Positions 1 to 12,057 are shown, counted from the first letter of the stretch. The stretch is 38,818 nucleotides of DNA from Nemertoderma westbladi (GCA_032718475.1 JAUCBJ010001518.1:1-38818); one strand, 5' to 3'. Translations and numbers: made by a program. Notes: generated by a model not told the origin, from the letters alone.

Positions 1-340
1 TTTTTTTAATTATAATATACAATACACCCCCACTCGGGGTAAATTAAACATAAGAAACAGTAAGAGTTAAACAGTAAGTAACAGTAACCGTGAGTATACA
101 CTATGCAGAAATAATACACGTACGTAACGGGGACACAGTAATTGAAACAGTAAGTACAGTATACATACCGGGAATATATAACAATATAATTAATAAACCT
201 ACTGTAGTAAGTTGATGTAGGTTGTAGCTGTGAGTGTGAGTGTAGCCGTTAATTTTGGTGTGTGTCAGTGTTTGGTTGTGTACCGTTTTTGATGGGTGAC
301 AGTAATTTGGATTATGTATGTAGTGTGTGAGTGGGGCGGT
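1..340 (-). other. LINE 3' UTR and A-tail
   Basis: No ORF lies here. The stretch follows the ORF2 stop (TAG on the minus strand at 343-341) and ends in a run of seven A on the minus strand at the window edge. It holds several degenerate copies of an ACAGTAA-like word (plus strand, about 56-160). No canonical AATAAA was found on the minus strand. Confidence 0.6.
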
Positions 341-3139
341 CTATGAGGCAAGCTGAGAGAGCGAGGGGACGTTGGGGCAGTCAAGGACGTGATATCGAAA
401 GGCACAGGAGTTGTGGCAGTATTTGCATTGGCAGTCCGGTGTTAGTTCGTGGAATGGCTTGTTGTTAAGACACAATTTATGGTGAAAGCCGTGTGCTGTA
501 GTTCTAGTAGTGATGTGACGGTTTTTCTGACCAGGAAGCTTCCAGGTATTGGAAGTGAAGGCAGGACCGAGAATGTATTGTTCTATGTTAAAGTTGTTAA
601 TGCGTTCGAGCCTGTGCTGTCTGTATTGGGATTGGATTTCGTTGTCGAATATGTTAGGATGTTTTTCTATAATAGATTCTACTAGTGTTGGTTCATTTAC
701 AAGTTTTAGTGCCAATGTGGTGGATGTCGAAATATGTAGACCTAACAGACGTTTAATAAATGTAGCTTTGATTTTGTCAAGTTCCTTTAGGTGCTTTACT
801 TTTAGAAATTTTGCGAAAACTGGGAGGGCATATTCTATAATGGGTGCTATTTTTACGTTGAATATTTTAAGGCCTGTTTCTACCGAAAGTAAGGGTAACA
901 TATTGAATGAACCGATGAGTTTGAAAGCTTTTTCCTTTTTAGACTTAATGTGGTTCGTAAAGCAGAGTGTTGGTTGTAGAATTACTCCTAAGTACTCATA
1001 TTGATTTACTATTTTGATGTTTTCGTTTCCGTATGTGAATGTGTCTGTAAGAGCTAGTCTACCCGATCGTCTGAATTTTATTATTTTAGTTTTTGTTAAG
1101 TTAACTACCATGCCGTTTGAAGTGCACCAGTCATGTAAGATATTTAAACCAAGTTGGACATGTTCACGGTTGTTTGAGTACAGTACGAGATCGTCAGCAT
1201 AGAATACAAACCTAAGTAAAGATATTGTTCGTCGTAAGAGGTATGCGAGATCGGCTATAAAAATAATAAATAATGTAGGTGATAGGCAGTCCCCTTGTAA
1301 AACCCCCCGTAATTGGCGTATAATGTTAGATAGTCTGAGCCCGTCATAAATGCGAATGTTGTTGCCGAGTAAATCCCGTATTATGTCATAGAGTTTGCCC
1401 TTTACTCCAAAGTGGTAAAGTTTGTATAGAAGCTGTACACGACAGACCATATCGAAGGCTTTACTGAAGTCAATGAAAGCAGCGTAGATATGGCGGTCGC
1501 CTACATTGTCAGAGAGTAAAGCAGAGTGAATGTCTAGGAGTAACTTCTCGATTGCTTGGATGGTTGATTTTCCAGTTACGAATCCATACTGTTCGTCAGG
1601 GAGTAGATGTGAGAGGAATGTACGAATTCGTTTGTTTATAATCGATGTTAGTGTCTTCAGTAAAACAGAGAGTAGGGCGATGCCACGGTAGTTGTCTGGG
1701 TTTGTTATGGAGCCTTTGCCCTTATATAATATATTAATTATACTTCCTTTCCACACGGTCGGTATTCGTCCTACGTTGAGACACAGGTTATATATCAATG
1801 TAATTAGTACTAGTATGTATGGTAGCGTTTGTTTAAGATGCTCGTAGTAAATGTTGTCAGAGCCGCATGCTTTGTTATTTGTGGATGACTGTATAGTTTG
1901 TGCGACTTCTTCCTCAGTGATAGGAGCGTTGTACCAGTCAACAGAGTTGCGTTCCTCGGTGGTTACTGTGGGAGTATCGGGGCTGTTGTTAATGTTATTT
2001 GGAGAGCCTACTATTTTCCTAAAGTGTAATTCCAATCTATCAGAGTCAATTGGGGCAATAGACGGTTTCCTCTCCTTGAGTAAAGTCCATGGTTTTATCT
2101 CGGCGTTGTCAATGCGTTTCAGTAGTTGTTGTTCGTCATATGTTTTCTTTTTCGATTTGATGAGACGCTTATATTGACGGCGTGTATTCCAGAAGTGTAA
2201 ATTCGATGCCTCAGAGCTTTTGCGATTAGTCATTGCGAGGGTAAGTTTGTGTTTTAATTGAGTGCAGTCTGAGTCGAACCAAGGTTTAGATGGTTCGGTA
2301 TGGATGCGTTTAGGTAAGGTCGAGTCCGTAATTAACTCCGTTAATAGTGTAGTAGCGGTATCGATGTCAGGCGCGTTTGTTTCTAACAGTCCTCCTAGCT
2401 GTAATACGTTGTGGTGTTGCTGGAGTTTATTTGTATCTATTTTCCTACTTAAACGAGGGGTCCTGCCATGTGAATCTACTGGTGGGGTTAGCAAGTCAAT
2501 AGATAATATTGTGCGTTGATGTTTCCTGATTGGATTATTTATTGTGGTTGTGCATGGGATGTTAGTTGGGACAACACCAGGGTATTTAATAAATAATAAA
2601 TCGATCACGCTATCCCCTTGAGGGGATATATATGTAGGAGTGCTGTCTGATGTCGTACAGATAAGTCCAAGGTTGAGTAGGTTATGTGACAGATCAGAAC
2701 CACGTGAACCAGAGTCGAGTCTACAGTTAAAGTCACCCCCCAGGATTATAGTTAAGTCTGTTGTAGTGTAAGTGAGTGCGTCAGTAATTACCAGTAATAT
2801 GTCGGCTACAGCTAAATCAGGGTGGAAGTATGCAACAATGAAGTATGCAGATATTGTTTTTATAACTATATAATCTACAGTTTGTACTATGAGAGAAGGG
2901 TTAAGTTGGGGTTTGCATAGAATCATTAGCCCCCCGGTCGGCCGACCACGGGCTGCTTGTGCGGCGGGCTGAATGAATGGGTAGTATCCGGGACAGTCAA
3001 ACTGAGTGTCAGGGTACAGCGTCTCCGTTAGCAGCAGAACGTCGAAGTTGCCATATAGTTCGTCGTTTGTGAGATTCTCGTTGAGATACTTTAAACCCTC
3101 TACATTCCATAGAGAAGTGTGTATGCTATTGGTAGTCTG
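341..3139 (-). CDS. LINE ORF2: AP-endonuclease and reverse transcriptase
   Basis: This is the enzyme of target-primed reverse transcription: it nicks chromosomal DNA and copies the LINE RNA. The open frame is 933 codons. The first ATG is at 2926, but endonuclease motifs lie upstream of it in the same frame: WNVEGL near residue 12 and LLLTET (catalytic Glu) near residue 36. The usable frame therefore reaches back to 3139, directly after the ORF1 stop. Further motifs are GGDFNC, SVIDLLF, the reverse transcriptase block RGIALLSV, the FSKAFD block, GDCLSPTLF (motif B) and the catalytic FYADDLVLYS (motif C). The C-terminus ends in a Cys/His cluster, CQCKYCHNSC followed by HVLDC, as in many LINE ORF2 tails. 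The usual endonuclease SDH triplet reads RKH here. The frame has no internal stop, so activity is possible. Family assignment is firm; clade is not. Confidence 0.93.
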   Translation of the reverse strand, partial: QTTNSIHTSLWNVEGLKYLNENLTNDELYGNFDVLLLTETLYPDTQFDCPGYYPFIQPAAQAARGRPTGGLMILCKPQLNPSLIVQTVDYIVIKTISAYFIVAYFHPDLAVADILLVITDALTYTTTDLTIILGGDFNCRLDSGSRGSDLSHNLLNLGLICTTSDSTPTYISPQGDSVIDLLFIKYPGVVPTNIPCTTTINNPIRKHQRTILSIDLLTPPVDSHGRTPRLSRKIDTNKLQQHHNVLQLGGLLETNAPDIDTATTLLTELITDSTLPKRIHTEPSKPWFDSDCTQLKHKLTLAMTNRKSSEASNLHFWNTRRQYKRLIKSKKKTYDEQQLLKRIDNAEIKPWTLLKERKPSIAPIDSDRLELHFRKIVGSPNNINNSPDTPTVTTEERNSVDWYNAPITEEEVAQTIQSSTNNKACGSDNIYYEHLKQTLPYILVLITLIYNLCLNVGRIPTVWKGSIINILYKGKGSITNPDNYRGIALLSVLLKTLTSIINKRIRTFLSHLLPDEQYGFVTGKSTIQAIEKLLLDIHSALLSDNVGDRHIYAAFIDFSKAFDMVCRVQLLYKLYHFGVKGKLYDIIRDLLGNNIRIYDGLRLSNIIRQLRGVLQGDCLSPTLFIIFIADLAYLLRRTISLLRFVFYADDLVLYSNNREHVQLGLNILHDWCTSNGMVVNLTKTKIIKFRRSGRLALTDTFTYGNENIKIVNQYEYLGVILQPTLCFTNHIKSKKEKAFKLIGSFNMLPLLSVETGLKIFNVKIAPIIEYALPVFAKFLKVKHLKELDKIKATFIKRLLGLHISTSTTLALKLVNEPTLVESIIEKHPNIFDNEIQSQYRQHRLERINNFNIEQYILGPAFTSNTWKLPGQKNRHITTRTTAHGFHHKLCLNNKPFHELTPDCQCKYCHNSCAFRYHVLDCPNVPSLSQLAS

Positions 3140-4096
3140 TCAATGTGGGGTTGCGCTATCAGTACCGGTATTAACGGGGCCGAAAGTAACATTCGCAGAT
3201 CCAGGATCGCTCTGGATGTTCAACGGCGCTCGTCGACGTAAACCGAGTTGTTCCCGTTCCTTGCCAGAGAGGCGGTAGTTCCTAATGGATATTCCCTCGT
3301 CCCAGGTCTCGGGGTTCATCAGCAGCGCTCGCTGTTCCTGACTGCAGATCAGATGGAAGCTCGCATACTGTGAATCGTCTCTGATGGGAATCGGGTTGAT
3401 GCTCTCGAATGGAATCTCCTCGCTGTTTAGGTAGTTGGTGATAACTTCTCCAGTGACAGAAGGGTGCAGTCTGCCTACAAAGATATGTGCCCTGTTTGAT
3501 TCCTCTGTGCGTTGTGGAGGATGGACCACCCGCAGTGGTCCACCTACCTTTGTGCCGCGGATTGTCGTTGGACGTTGGCGCGGTTGTCGCTGTGTCTGGG
3601 GTGATTCGTTAAGATTAGTCGGCCGGGGTGCAGGATTATAAATCGTATGTGTCGGTAGAGGCTGCCCGCTGAAGCGGCCAGGTGCTGGGCGTTGTTGGGA
3701 CTGTTCGGTGGCGCCGGCTACAGAGCCTGCCAGGGCGGGCGATTGGACTTGTGTGGCGGTCCTGTGCACAGCGGTGCGATCATCAGAGACGTTACTTAAG
3801 GGGCCGCTAACAACAGAGCTCCATAGGCGGGGACCCTGAGGCGGATTTAGTTGGGAATAACTATTTTGGAGATTGTCGATCAGCTTGTTCTTGCTGGCTA
3901 GCGCTTCCTTCTGAGCATCGACCGCGGTTTGCCTTGCCTCGGCTATATCGCCCAATGCACTGGTGTATAAAGCAGTTAACGAAGATAATAGGTCTGTAAC
4001 ATGTTTCTCGTCGTCGTTAGACATGCTTTTCTTCCCTTTAATTGAGCGGATTAGGGAGGAGATCTCGCTTTGAACACTAACAAACTTGTTCGCCAT
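3140..4096 (-). CDS. LINE ORF1: RNA-binding gag-like protein
   Basis: The 318-residue protein starts at an ATG with an in-frame TAA five codons upstream, so the start is well supported. Residues about 1-80 are charged and helical (coiled-coil-like, with many Lys, Glu and Ser), the trimerising part expected of an ORF1 protein. Residues about 90-190 are rich in Pro, Gln, Arg and Thr and probably disordered. From about residue 205, AHIFVGRLHP through the SFHL block resembles the RRM/PRE_C2HC-like fold seen in ORF1 proteins of insect and other invertebrate LINEs. It should bind the LINE RNA to form the ribonucleoprotein. The stop is TGA, followed at once and in the same frame by ORF2. Confidence 0.8.
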   Translation of the reverse strand: MANKFVSVQSEISSLIRSIKGKKSMSNDDEKHVTDLLSSLTALYTSALGDIAEARQTAVDAQKEALASKNKLIDNLQNSYSQLNPPQGPRLWSSVVSGPLSNVSDDRTAVHRTATQVQSPALAGSVAGATEQSQQRPAPGRFSGQPLPTHTIYNPAPRPTNLNESPQTQRQPRQRPTTIRGTKVGGPLRVVHPPQRTEESNRAHIFVGRLHPSVTGEVITNYLNSEEIPFESINPIPIRDDSQYASFHLICSQEQRALLMNPETWDEGISIRNYRLSGKEREQLGLRRRAPLNIQSDPGSANVTFGPVNTGTDSATPH

Positions 4097-4254
4097 ATCA
4101 GCGTAATCGAATTATTTAGTCAAAAAAGCATCTGCTATTATATGTAGGCCTATTAGTGTACTATGTACTGCTGTACTCAGCACTCGTACTACTGCTGCTT
4201 TTATCAACCTCCTGCTTTTATCAACCTCGGTTGGGTGACATCGGTTATCAACCA
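4097..4254. other. Unique spacer between LINE ORF1 and the 19-bp minisatellite
   Basis: There is no ORF. It contains a short direct repeat of CTTTTATCAACCTC at about 4198-4226 and borders the minisatellite at 4255. It is probably the proximal 5' UTR of the LINE. Confidence 0.4.
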
Positions 4255-5994
4255 TGGGTAGGGATAATGGAGATTGGTAGGGGTAATGGAGATGGGTAGG
4301 GATAATGGAGATGGGTAGGGGTAATGGAGATGGGTAGGCGTAATGGAGATGGGTAGGGGTAATGGAGATGGGTAGGGATAATGGAGATGGGTAGGGATAA
4401 TGGAGATGGGTAGGGGTAATGGAGATGGGTAGGGGTAATGGAGATGGGTAGGGATAATGGAGATGGGTAGGGATAATGGAGATGGGTAGGGGTAATGGAG
4501 ATGGGTAGGGGTAATGGAGATGGGTAGGGGTAATGGAGATGGGTAGGGGTAATGGAGATGGGTAGGGATAATGGAGATGGGTAGGGGTAATGGAGATGGG
4601 TAGGGGTAATGGAGATGGGTAGGGGTAATGGAGATGGGTAGGGGTAATGGAGATGGGTAGGGATAATGGAGATGGGTAGGGGTAATGGAGATGGGTAGGC
4701 GTAATGGAGATGGGTAGGGGTAATGGAGATGGGTAGGGGTAATGGAGATGGGTAGGGATAATGGAGATGGGTAGGGATAATGGAGATGGGTAGGGGTAAT
4801 GGAGATGGGTAGGCGTAATGGAGATGGGTAGGCGTAATGGAGATGGGTAGGGATAATGGAGATGGGTAGGGATAATGGAGATGGGTAGGGATAATGGAGA
4901 TGGGTAGGGGTAATGGAGATGGGTAGGCGTAATGGAGATGGGTAGGGGTAATGGAGATGGGTAGGGGTAATGGAGATGGGTAGGGATAATGGAGATGGGT
5001 AGGGATAATGGAGATGGGTAGGGGTAATGGAGATGGGTAGGCGTAATGGAGATGGGTAGGGGTAATGGAGATGGGTAGGCGTAATGGAGATGGGTAGGGA
5101 TAATGGAGATGGGTAGGGATAATGGAGATGGGTAGGGATAATGGAGATGGGTAGGGGTAATGGAGATGGGTAGGGATAATGGAGATGGGTAGGGATAATG
5201 GAGATGGGTAGGGGTAATGGAGATGGGTAGGGGTAATGGAGATGGGTAGGGGTAATGGAGATGGGTAGGCGTAATGGAGATGGGTAGGGGTAATGGAGAT
5301 GGGTAGGGGTAATGGAGATGGGTAGGGGTAATGGAGATGGGTAGGGGTAATGGAGATGGGTAGGGGTAATGGAGATGGGTAGGGGTAATGGAGATGGGTA
5401 GGGATAATGGAGATGGGTAGGGGTAATGGAGATGGGTAGGGGTAATGGAGATGGGTAGGGGTAATGGAGATGGGTAGGCGTAATGGAGATGGGTAGGGGT
5501 AATGGAGATGGGTAGGGGTAATGGAGATGGGTAGGGGTAATGGAGATGGGTAGGGGTAATGGAGATGGGTAGGGGTAATGGAGATGGGTAGGGGTAATGG
5601 AGATGGGTAGGGGTAATGGAGATGGGTAGGGGTAATGGAGATGGGTAGGGGTAATGGAGATGGGTAGGGATAATGGAGATGGGTAGGGGTAATGGAGATG
5701 GGTAGGGGTAATGGAGATGGGTAGGGGTAATGGAGATGGGTAGGCGTAATGGAGATGGGTAGGGGTAATGGAGATGGGTAGGGGTAATGGAGATGGGTAG
5801 GGATAATGGAGATGGGTAGGGATAATGGAGATGGGTAGGGGTAATGGAGATGGGTAGGCGTAATGGAGATGGGTAGGCGTAATGGAGATGGGTAGGGATA
5901 ATGGAGATGGGTAGGGATAATGGAGATGTGTAGGCGTAATGGAGATGGGTAGGCGTAATGGAGATGGGTAGGGGTAATGGAGATGGGCAGGGAT
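4255..5994. repeat. 19-bp G-rich minisatellite, about 91 copies
   Basis: The unit is TAGGGGTAATGGAGATGGG, repeated head to tail with almost no indels. Variation is confined almost entirely to two adjacent positions, giving three unit types (TAGGGGTAA, TAGGGATAA, TAGGCGTAA). Because 19 is not a multiple of 3 and no phase contains a stop, an apparent 634-codon minus-strand frame (4112-6016) crosses it; this is a by-product of the repeat and not a gene. The plus strand carries closely spaced G runs, a G-quadruplex-prone pattern; the minus strand, which is the LINE sense strand, is C-rich. It lies directly upstream of LINE ORF1. Confidence 0.95.
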
Positions 5995-6364
5995 AATTCA
6001 ATTCCTGTGCTACCACTAGGGGGTGTGGTGTATAATGTGAGGGTAATATGAGGGAGTGTGATATTGCTTTTTCGTCTTTGGTTATTTATTGATATTAAGT
6101 TTCTTTGATTGTAGGCACAACTTGGTGTCCGGAAACATCATATATCGTGTATAATTGAGGGGAATAACAAATTGAATATTTAAGATCGCGATGTTATATT
6201 ATAGTGCTTTTAATGAAACATCGAATATCACTAATTTTTAATTGTATAAGTTGTTGAACAAATTATATGAATGATGAATGGGAAATTATTCTTATTATAT
6301 TTTTATTATAAGGTGGTCGATAAAGCAATTTCCAGGCTCAATTTCTTTGTAAATGTACGGTCTC

Positions 6365-6450
6365 AGGAATTCTTAGCATGCGAGTATTCCTAGCCCGTGG
6401 GTATTCTTAGCCTTGCATTCTTAGCCCATGGGTATTCTTAGCCCGCGAAA
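6365..6450. repeat. Short degenerate repeat, ATTCTTAGCCC
   Basis: Five copies of a motif close to ATTCTTAGCCC lie about 15-18 bases apart, several preceded by CATGGGT or CGTGGGT. No function is apparent. Confidence 0.6.
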
Positions 6451-6589
6451 CAATAACGCTTATTGTTTTGGTTCCCCCAATACTCCAACGGTATTACTAC
6501 ATAGAAGAACAGATTGGCAATAATAATTTGCTACAAGCGTGCAATAATAAATACAAAAGCCCTTAATAAATAAAAATACAAAAGTACTT

Positions 6590-6770
6590 AACCCCCATGG
6601 CAGCAAAGTGCCACCTTTACATATATATAATATTATCCTGATCCCCAGGGTAGCAGTGTTTCGCCTTTATATAATTATAACCTAACCCTCATGGCGGCAG
6701 AGTGCCGCCTTTACATATATTATCCTGACTCCCAGGGCGACAGGGTGCCGCCTCTATTTAAAACCTCTTA
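6590..6770. repeat. Two 90-bp tandem units, each with two GC-rich hairpins
   Basis: Units at about 6590-6678 and 6681-6770 share the order CCCCATGG, hairpin, TTTACATATAT, TATCCTGA, CCCAGGG, hairpin. The clearest hairpin is GGCGGCAGAGTGCCGCC at 6693-6709. The same hairpin recurs at 7010-7032. The GC-rich stems stand out in AT-rich surroundings. Confidence 0.65.
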
Positions 6771-7009
6771 TAACTTTCTTATTACTATTGGGGCGGATAA
6801 ATGGAGTTCATAATCGTGTTGTGCAGGAAAAACTGGTCTAGGAAAATTAATTTATTGCTTGAAGGGATTCCTATTGGTTTGATTAATTTTAAATTACATA
6901 GTTTATGCAAATTAATTTCAATTTAGCCAATAATTATGTTACAAATAATTAAGGCTGCACTGTGCCCCCCGGGTTTCAAATGAAAGATTTATAAATTTCG
7001 AAAATGGTT

Positions 7010-7032
7010 AAAGGCGGCAGTGTGCCGCCTTT
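7010..7032. repeat. Perfect 10-bp inverted repeat
   Basis: AAAGGCGGCA, a GTG loop, then TGCCGCCTTT form a perfect 10-bp stem. It is the best-preserved member of the hairpin family at 6590-6770. Confidence 0.8.
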
Positions 7033-7484
7033 GAGGGTAGGATAAGTAATAATATGGTTATCCTCTTTATATATAACAACAAAATAAACCTTGGTACGAT
7101 CAAATATACTTTCTTGGAAGTAAAAATCTTTATCTTTATCTTTGGTACACAAAGGGCTACACTTATTTTCTTAAAATTTAATAATAGTTTGAGTAGGTTC
7201 TCGAGAATTTCGTTGCCATATTCGTAAACATGACTATTGTAATGTTGTGATAGACATAAGAGCATATTGCTTAAAATATATTAAATATAATATAAATATA
7301 ATTTGCTATACAAATTTCTGGCTGCTTATATTGCATGCATATAGTCCTGCAAAATCAAATCAAGTCTCACACAGTCTCATATAGGAATAAGCAATCAAAG
7401 TGTAATCTATGTACCCCTTTCGATATCGCTTAATGCACTGATTCTTAATAATAATATACAATTATTTCTTATATTTAATAAACT

Positions 7485-7496
7485 GTAATTTTATTA
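7485..7496. repeat. Target-site duplication, SINE left side
   Basis: GTAATTTTATTA here is repeated exactly at 7741-7752, flanking the SINE. This is the footprint of LINE-mediated insertion. Confidence 0.85.
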
Positions 7497-7740
7497 TTAA
7501 GGCGAGGTAGCTCAGTTGGTTGAGCGCCGGGCCTGCAATCTATTGGTTGTAGGTTCAGCCCCGCCAGGGTCCACTCAGCCTTTCATCCACTGGGGTCGAT
7601 AAAATGAGTACCAGTTAAATAACTGGGAGCAAATCTTGGGATAGGAGTAGCGCCCACCCCTACCCTCGGGTAGCAGCTATCGAAAGAGGAGCCTTCGGGT
7701 CGCCTCCGGCTTCGGCCGACTGTTTGCTTTGCTTTGCTTT
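7497..7740 (+). mobile_element. tRNA-derived SINE
   Basis: The head is tRNA-like: GGCGAGG acceptor start at 7501, a perfect pol III A box (TAGCTCAGTTGG, 7508-7519) and a near-perfect B box (GGTTCAGCCCC, 7552-7562). The D stem pairs (GCTC with GAGC) but the anticodon stem does not, so it is not a working tRNA. The body contains CCTTTCATCC followed by GGGGTCGATAAAATGAGTAC, which resembles the conserved central domain I recall from Ceph-SINE/MetaSINE families of molluscs and other invertebrates. A (TTTGC)n tail ends at 7740. Perfect 12-bp target duplications flank it. Mobilised in trans by a LINE. Confident as a SINE, less so about the superfamily. Confidence 0.88.
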
Positions 7741-7752
7741 GTAATTTTATTA
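7741..7752. repeat. Target-site duplication, SINE right side
   Basis: Exact repeat of the 12 bases at 7485-7496. Confidence 0.85.
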
Positions 7753-8678
7753 GGAATAACTTTCACCTTTCTGTAATATAGTATACTTCTAAGAATACAC
7801 CTCATTAGTAATAATAATGTTATAAGTTTAATTAGATTGTTTACTCGGGTAAATGGGTGGCTTTTAATATAAATGCTATTTAATTATTTATTTAATACTA
7901 AATATTATTACCTTTAACAAAGGATGTTACCCAATACATGAAAACTATTTTTTTTCTCCAATCATGTCTTGATGAATAAAATATAAAAAAGTAGAAAGTT
8001 TCATGGGTGGTGCTAAAAATTCTGGAACATTTAATACAAAAATTGGCACACCAGCACTATTAATGGTATAGTACCCTATTAATTAAAAGTATAAAGAGAC
8101 AAACATTTACTGATAATTAATAGGTAGAGAACTATAGAGAAACCCACCACACAGCACAAATATCAGTTAAAAATTATAAAATAGAGTTAAGTACAGAAGA
8201 GGCGATGTAGATTAATTAGCTAGTTGCTGCATATGACGTTCCTATCCTGTCTGGCCTTTGGCAGCCCAGCACCATCTTCCAGTCCAAGCCCACTTCTCAA
8301 TTTGATGCGTGATCCACGAACGCAATGGGATGCGCCTCGGATAAGGGCAAACTGGACTCGTGTCCTACTCTTACTGTCTTACTAGGGTAAATTGGTTAGC
8401 GCAAATTTGCGGGATTTCCGGCATCGGGACCGGGATTATGACTCTCGGGATCCCGTCTGCGTAAAACTTAACTATAACTTCAATAAACACTCACATTACG
8501 CAACACACATTACGTAACTAAAGGTCAACAGTCAAATTATTCATAAACCACAATATTACTTACAAAATAATAAACTATCTTAATTCAATTTAATACGATG
8601 CAGAGAGGTTCCAACCACGAAGACTATAACAGTCTACAGTACGAAACCAAGACTTCTCCATTTGGCTAAATATATATA
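7753..8678. other. Non-coding interval
   Basis: AT-rich unique sequence with a GC-richer patch at about 8220-8460. No coding region or known element is recognised. Confidence 0.5.
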
Positions 8679-9050
8679 CCTTGCCTGTTTTGGCAAGTAT
8701 GTAAGTATGCCTTGCCTGTTTTGGCAAGTATATAAATATACCTTGCCTGTTTTGGCAAGTATGTAAATATACCTTGCCTGTTTTGGCAAGTATATAAATA
8801 CACCTTGCCTGTTTTGGCAAGTATATAAATACACCTTGCCTGTTTTTGCTATTATATAAATATACCTTGCCTGTTTTGGCAAGTATGTAAATATGCCTTG
8901 CCTGTTTTGGCGAGTATATAAATACACCTTGCCTGTTTTGGCAAGTATATAAATACACCTTGCCTGTTTTGGCAAGTATATAAATACTAAATACACTTTG
9001 CCTGTTTTGGCAAGTATTTAAATATGTATTGCCTGTTCTGGAAAGTATTT
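8679..9050. repeat. 31-bp tandem array of short hairpins, about 12 copies
   Basis: The core of each unit is TTGCCTGTTTTGGCAA, a 5-bp stem with a 6-base loop, followed by GTATATAAATA. Copies start at 8679, 8710, 8741, 8772 and so on, with decay at the right end (about 9000-9050). The 197- and 120-codon minus-strand frames that cross it are produced by the stop-free repeat and are not taken as genes. Confidence 0.9.
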
Positions 9051-9389
9051 TAATTTGATAGAGTATATTATAAATATGATGGAAACTTCCTATAAGTTTC
9101 ACGTGTAAGACCAATGTTGAATAAATTATAAAACAAAATATTATTTTATGGCTTTTTCCCTGGAGCAAAGAGTAGTAACGCAAGAGGAGTAAACGAAATG
9201 TAATATGTCCTCTACTTAAAGTAATTGAATTGCCGTACTACTGTAATGAGAATTTCAAAGATTTTTGAGTCAAATTTTAATAATATCTCGAAACAGGAAA
9301 TGTCTACAAGGTAGGCCTACATCCTAAATTTGCATAGAGGATAAAACAAGCAGGAAACGAGCTGTATCAACAAATCAGGGTGATAATAT

Positions 9390-9640
9390 AACAAGTATTA
9401 TCAAGTCAAGTCAAGTTTGTCAAGTCAAGTGATGTCAAGTCAGTATGTCAAGTCGTATGGCGCCAAGTCAAACTACTATCAAGTCACGTGATGTCAATCA
9501 AGGCATTAATTATGAAGTGATGTCGAGTCCAATGATGTCAAGTCAAGTGTCATAAAACCAAGTGATATCAAGTCAAATAATTTAAATTGTTAAAAAGTGT
9601 TGTAAAGTCAAGTGAAGTCATATACCATCATGATAAATGA
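9390..9640. repeat. Degenerate CAAGT-rich simple repeat
   Basis: Many scattered copies of TCAAGTCAAG and GATGTCAAGTC occur over about 250 bases, an old short-unit repeat with heavy drift. Confidence 0.6.

Positions 9641-12057
<2,417 letters not shown>

Larger units (their letters stand above)
1..4260 (-). mobile_element. Non-LTR (LINE) retrotransposon, nearly full length
   Basis: The plus strand opens with seven T, which on the minus strand is a short A tail. It is followed (reading the minus strand backwards) by a roughly 330-base 3' UTR, an apurinic-endonuclease/reverse-transcriptase ORF2 and an RNA-binding ORF1. This order is diagnostic of a two-ORF LINE. The 5' boundary is not certain: ORF1 starts at 4096 and about 160 bases of unique sequence separate it from a minisatellite that may be part of the 5' UTR. 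Both ORFs are open over their whole length, so the copy is young or selected. The clade (CR1/L2/I-like or other) cannot be fixed by eye. The target-site duplication would lie partly outside the window. Confidence 0.88.
5995..7484. other. Non-coding, AT-rich interval
   Basis: I see no convincing coding region. The longest frame (minus, 7008-7265, 85 codons) has a low-complexity composition and no recognisable domain. The interval contains two small repeat families, listed separately, and otherwise unique AT-rich DNA. Confidence 0.6.

Noticed and set aside
4112-6016. 634-codon minus-strand frame with Pro/Leu/His/Tyr repeats
   Set aside because: A 19-bp stop-free minisatellite gives open frames in every phase. 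Start and end lie in unrelated flanks.
7501-7572. A genuine tRNA gene
   Set aside because: A and B boxes are good but the anticodon stem does not pair, and the sequence continues into a SINE body with a tail and target duplications.
8590-9183. 197-codon repeat protein in the 31-bp array
   Set aside because: A second frame over the same bases is equally open and the repeat is a hairpin-bearing DNA repeat. No start context or flanking coding sequence.
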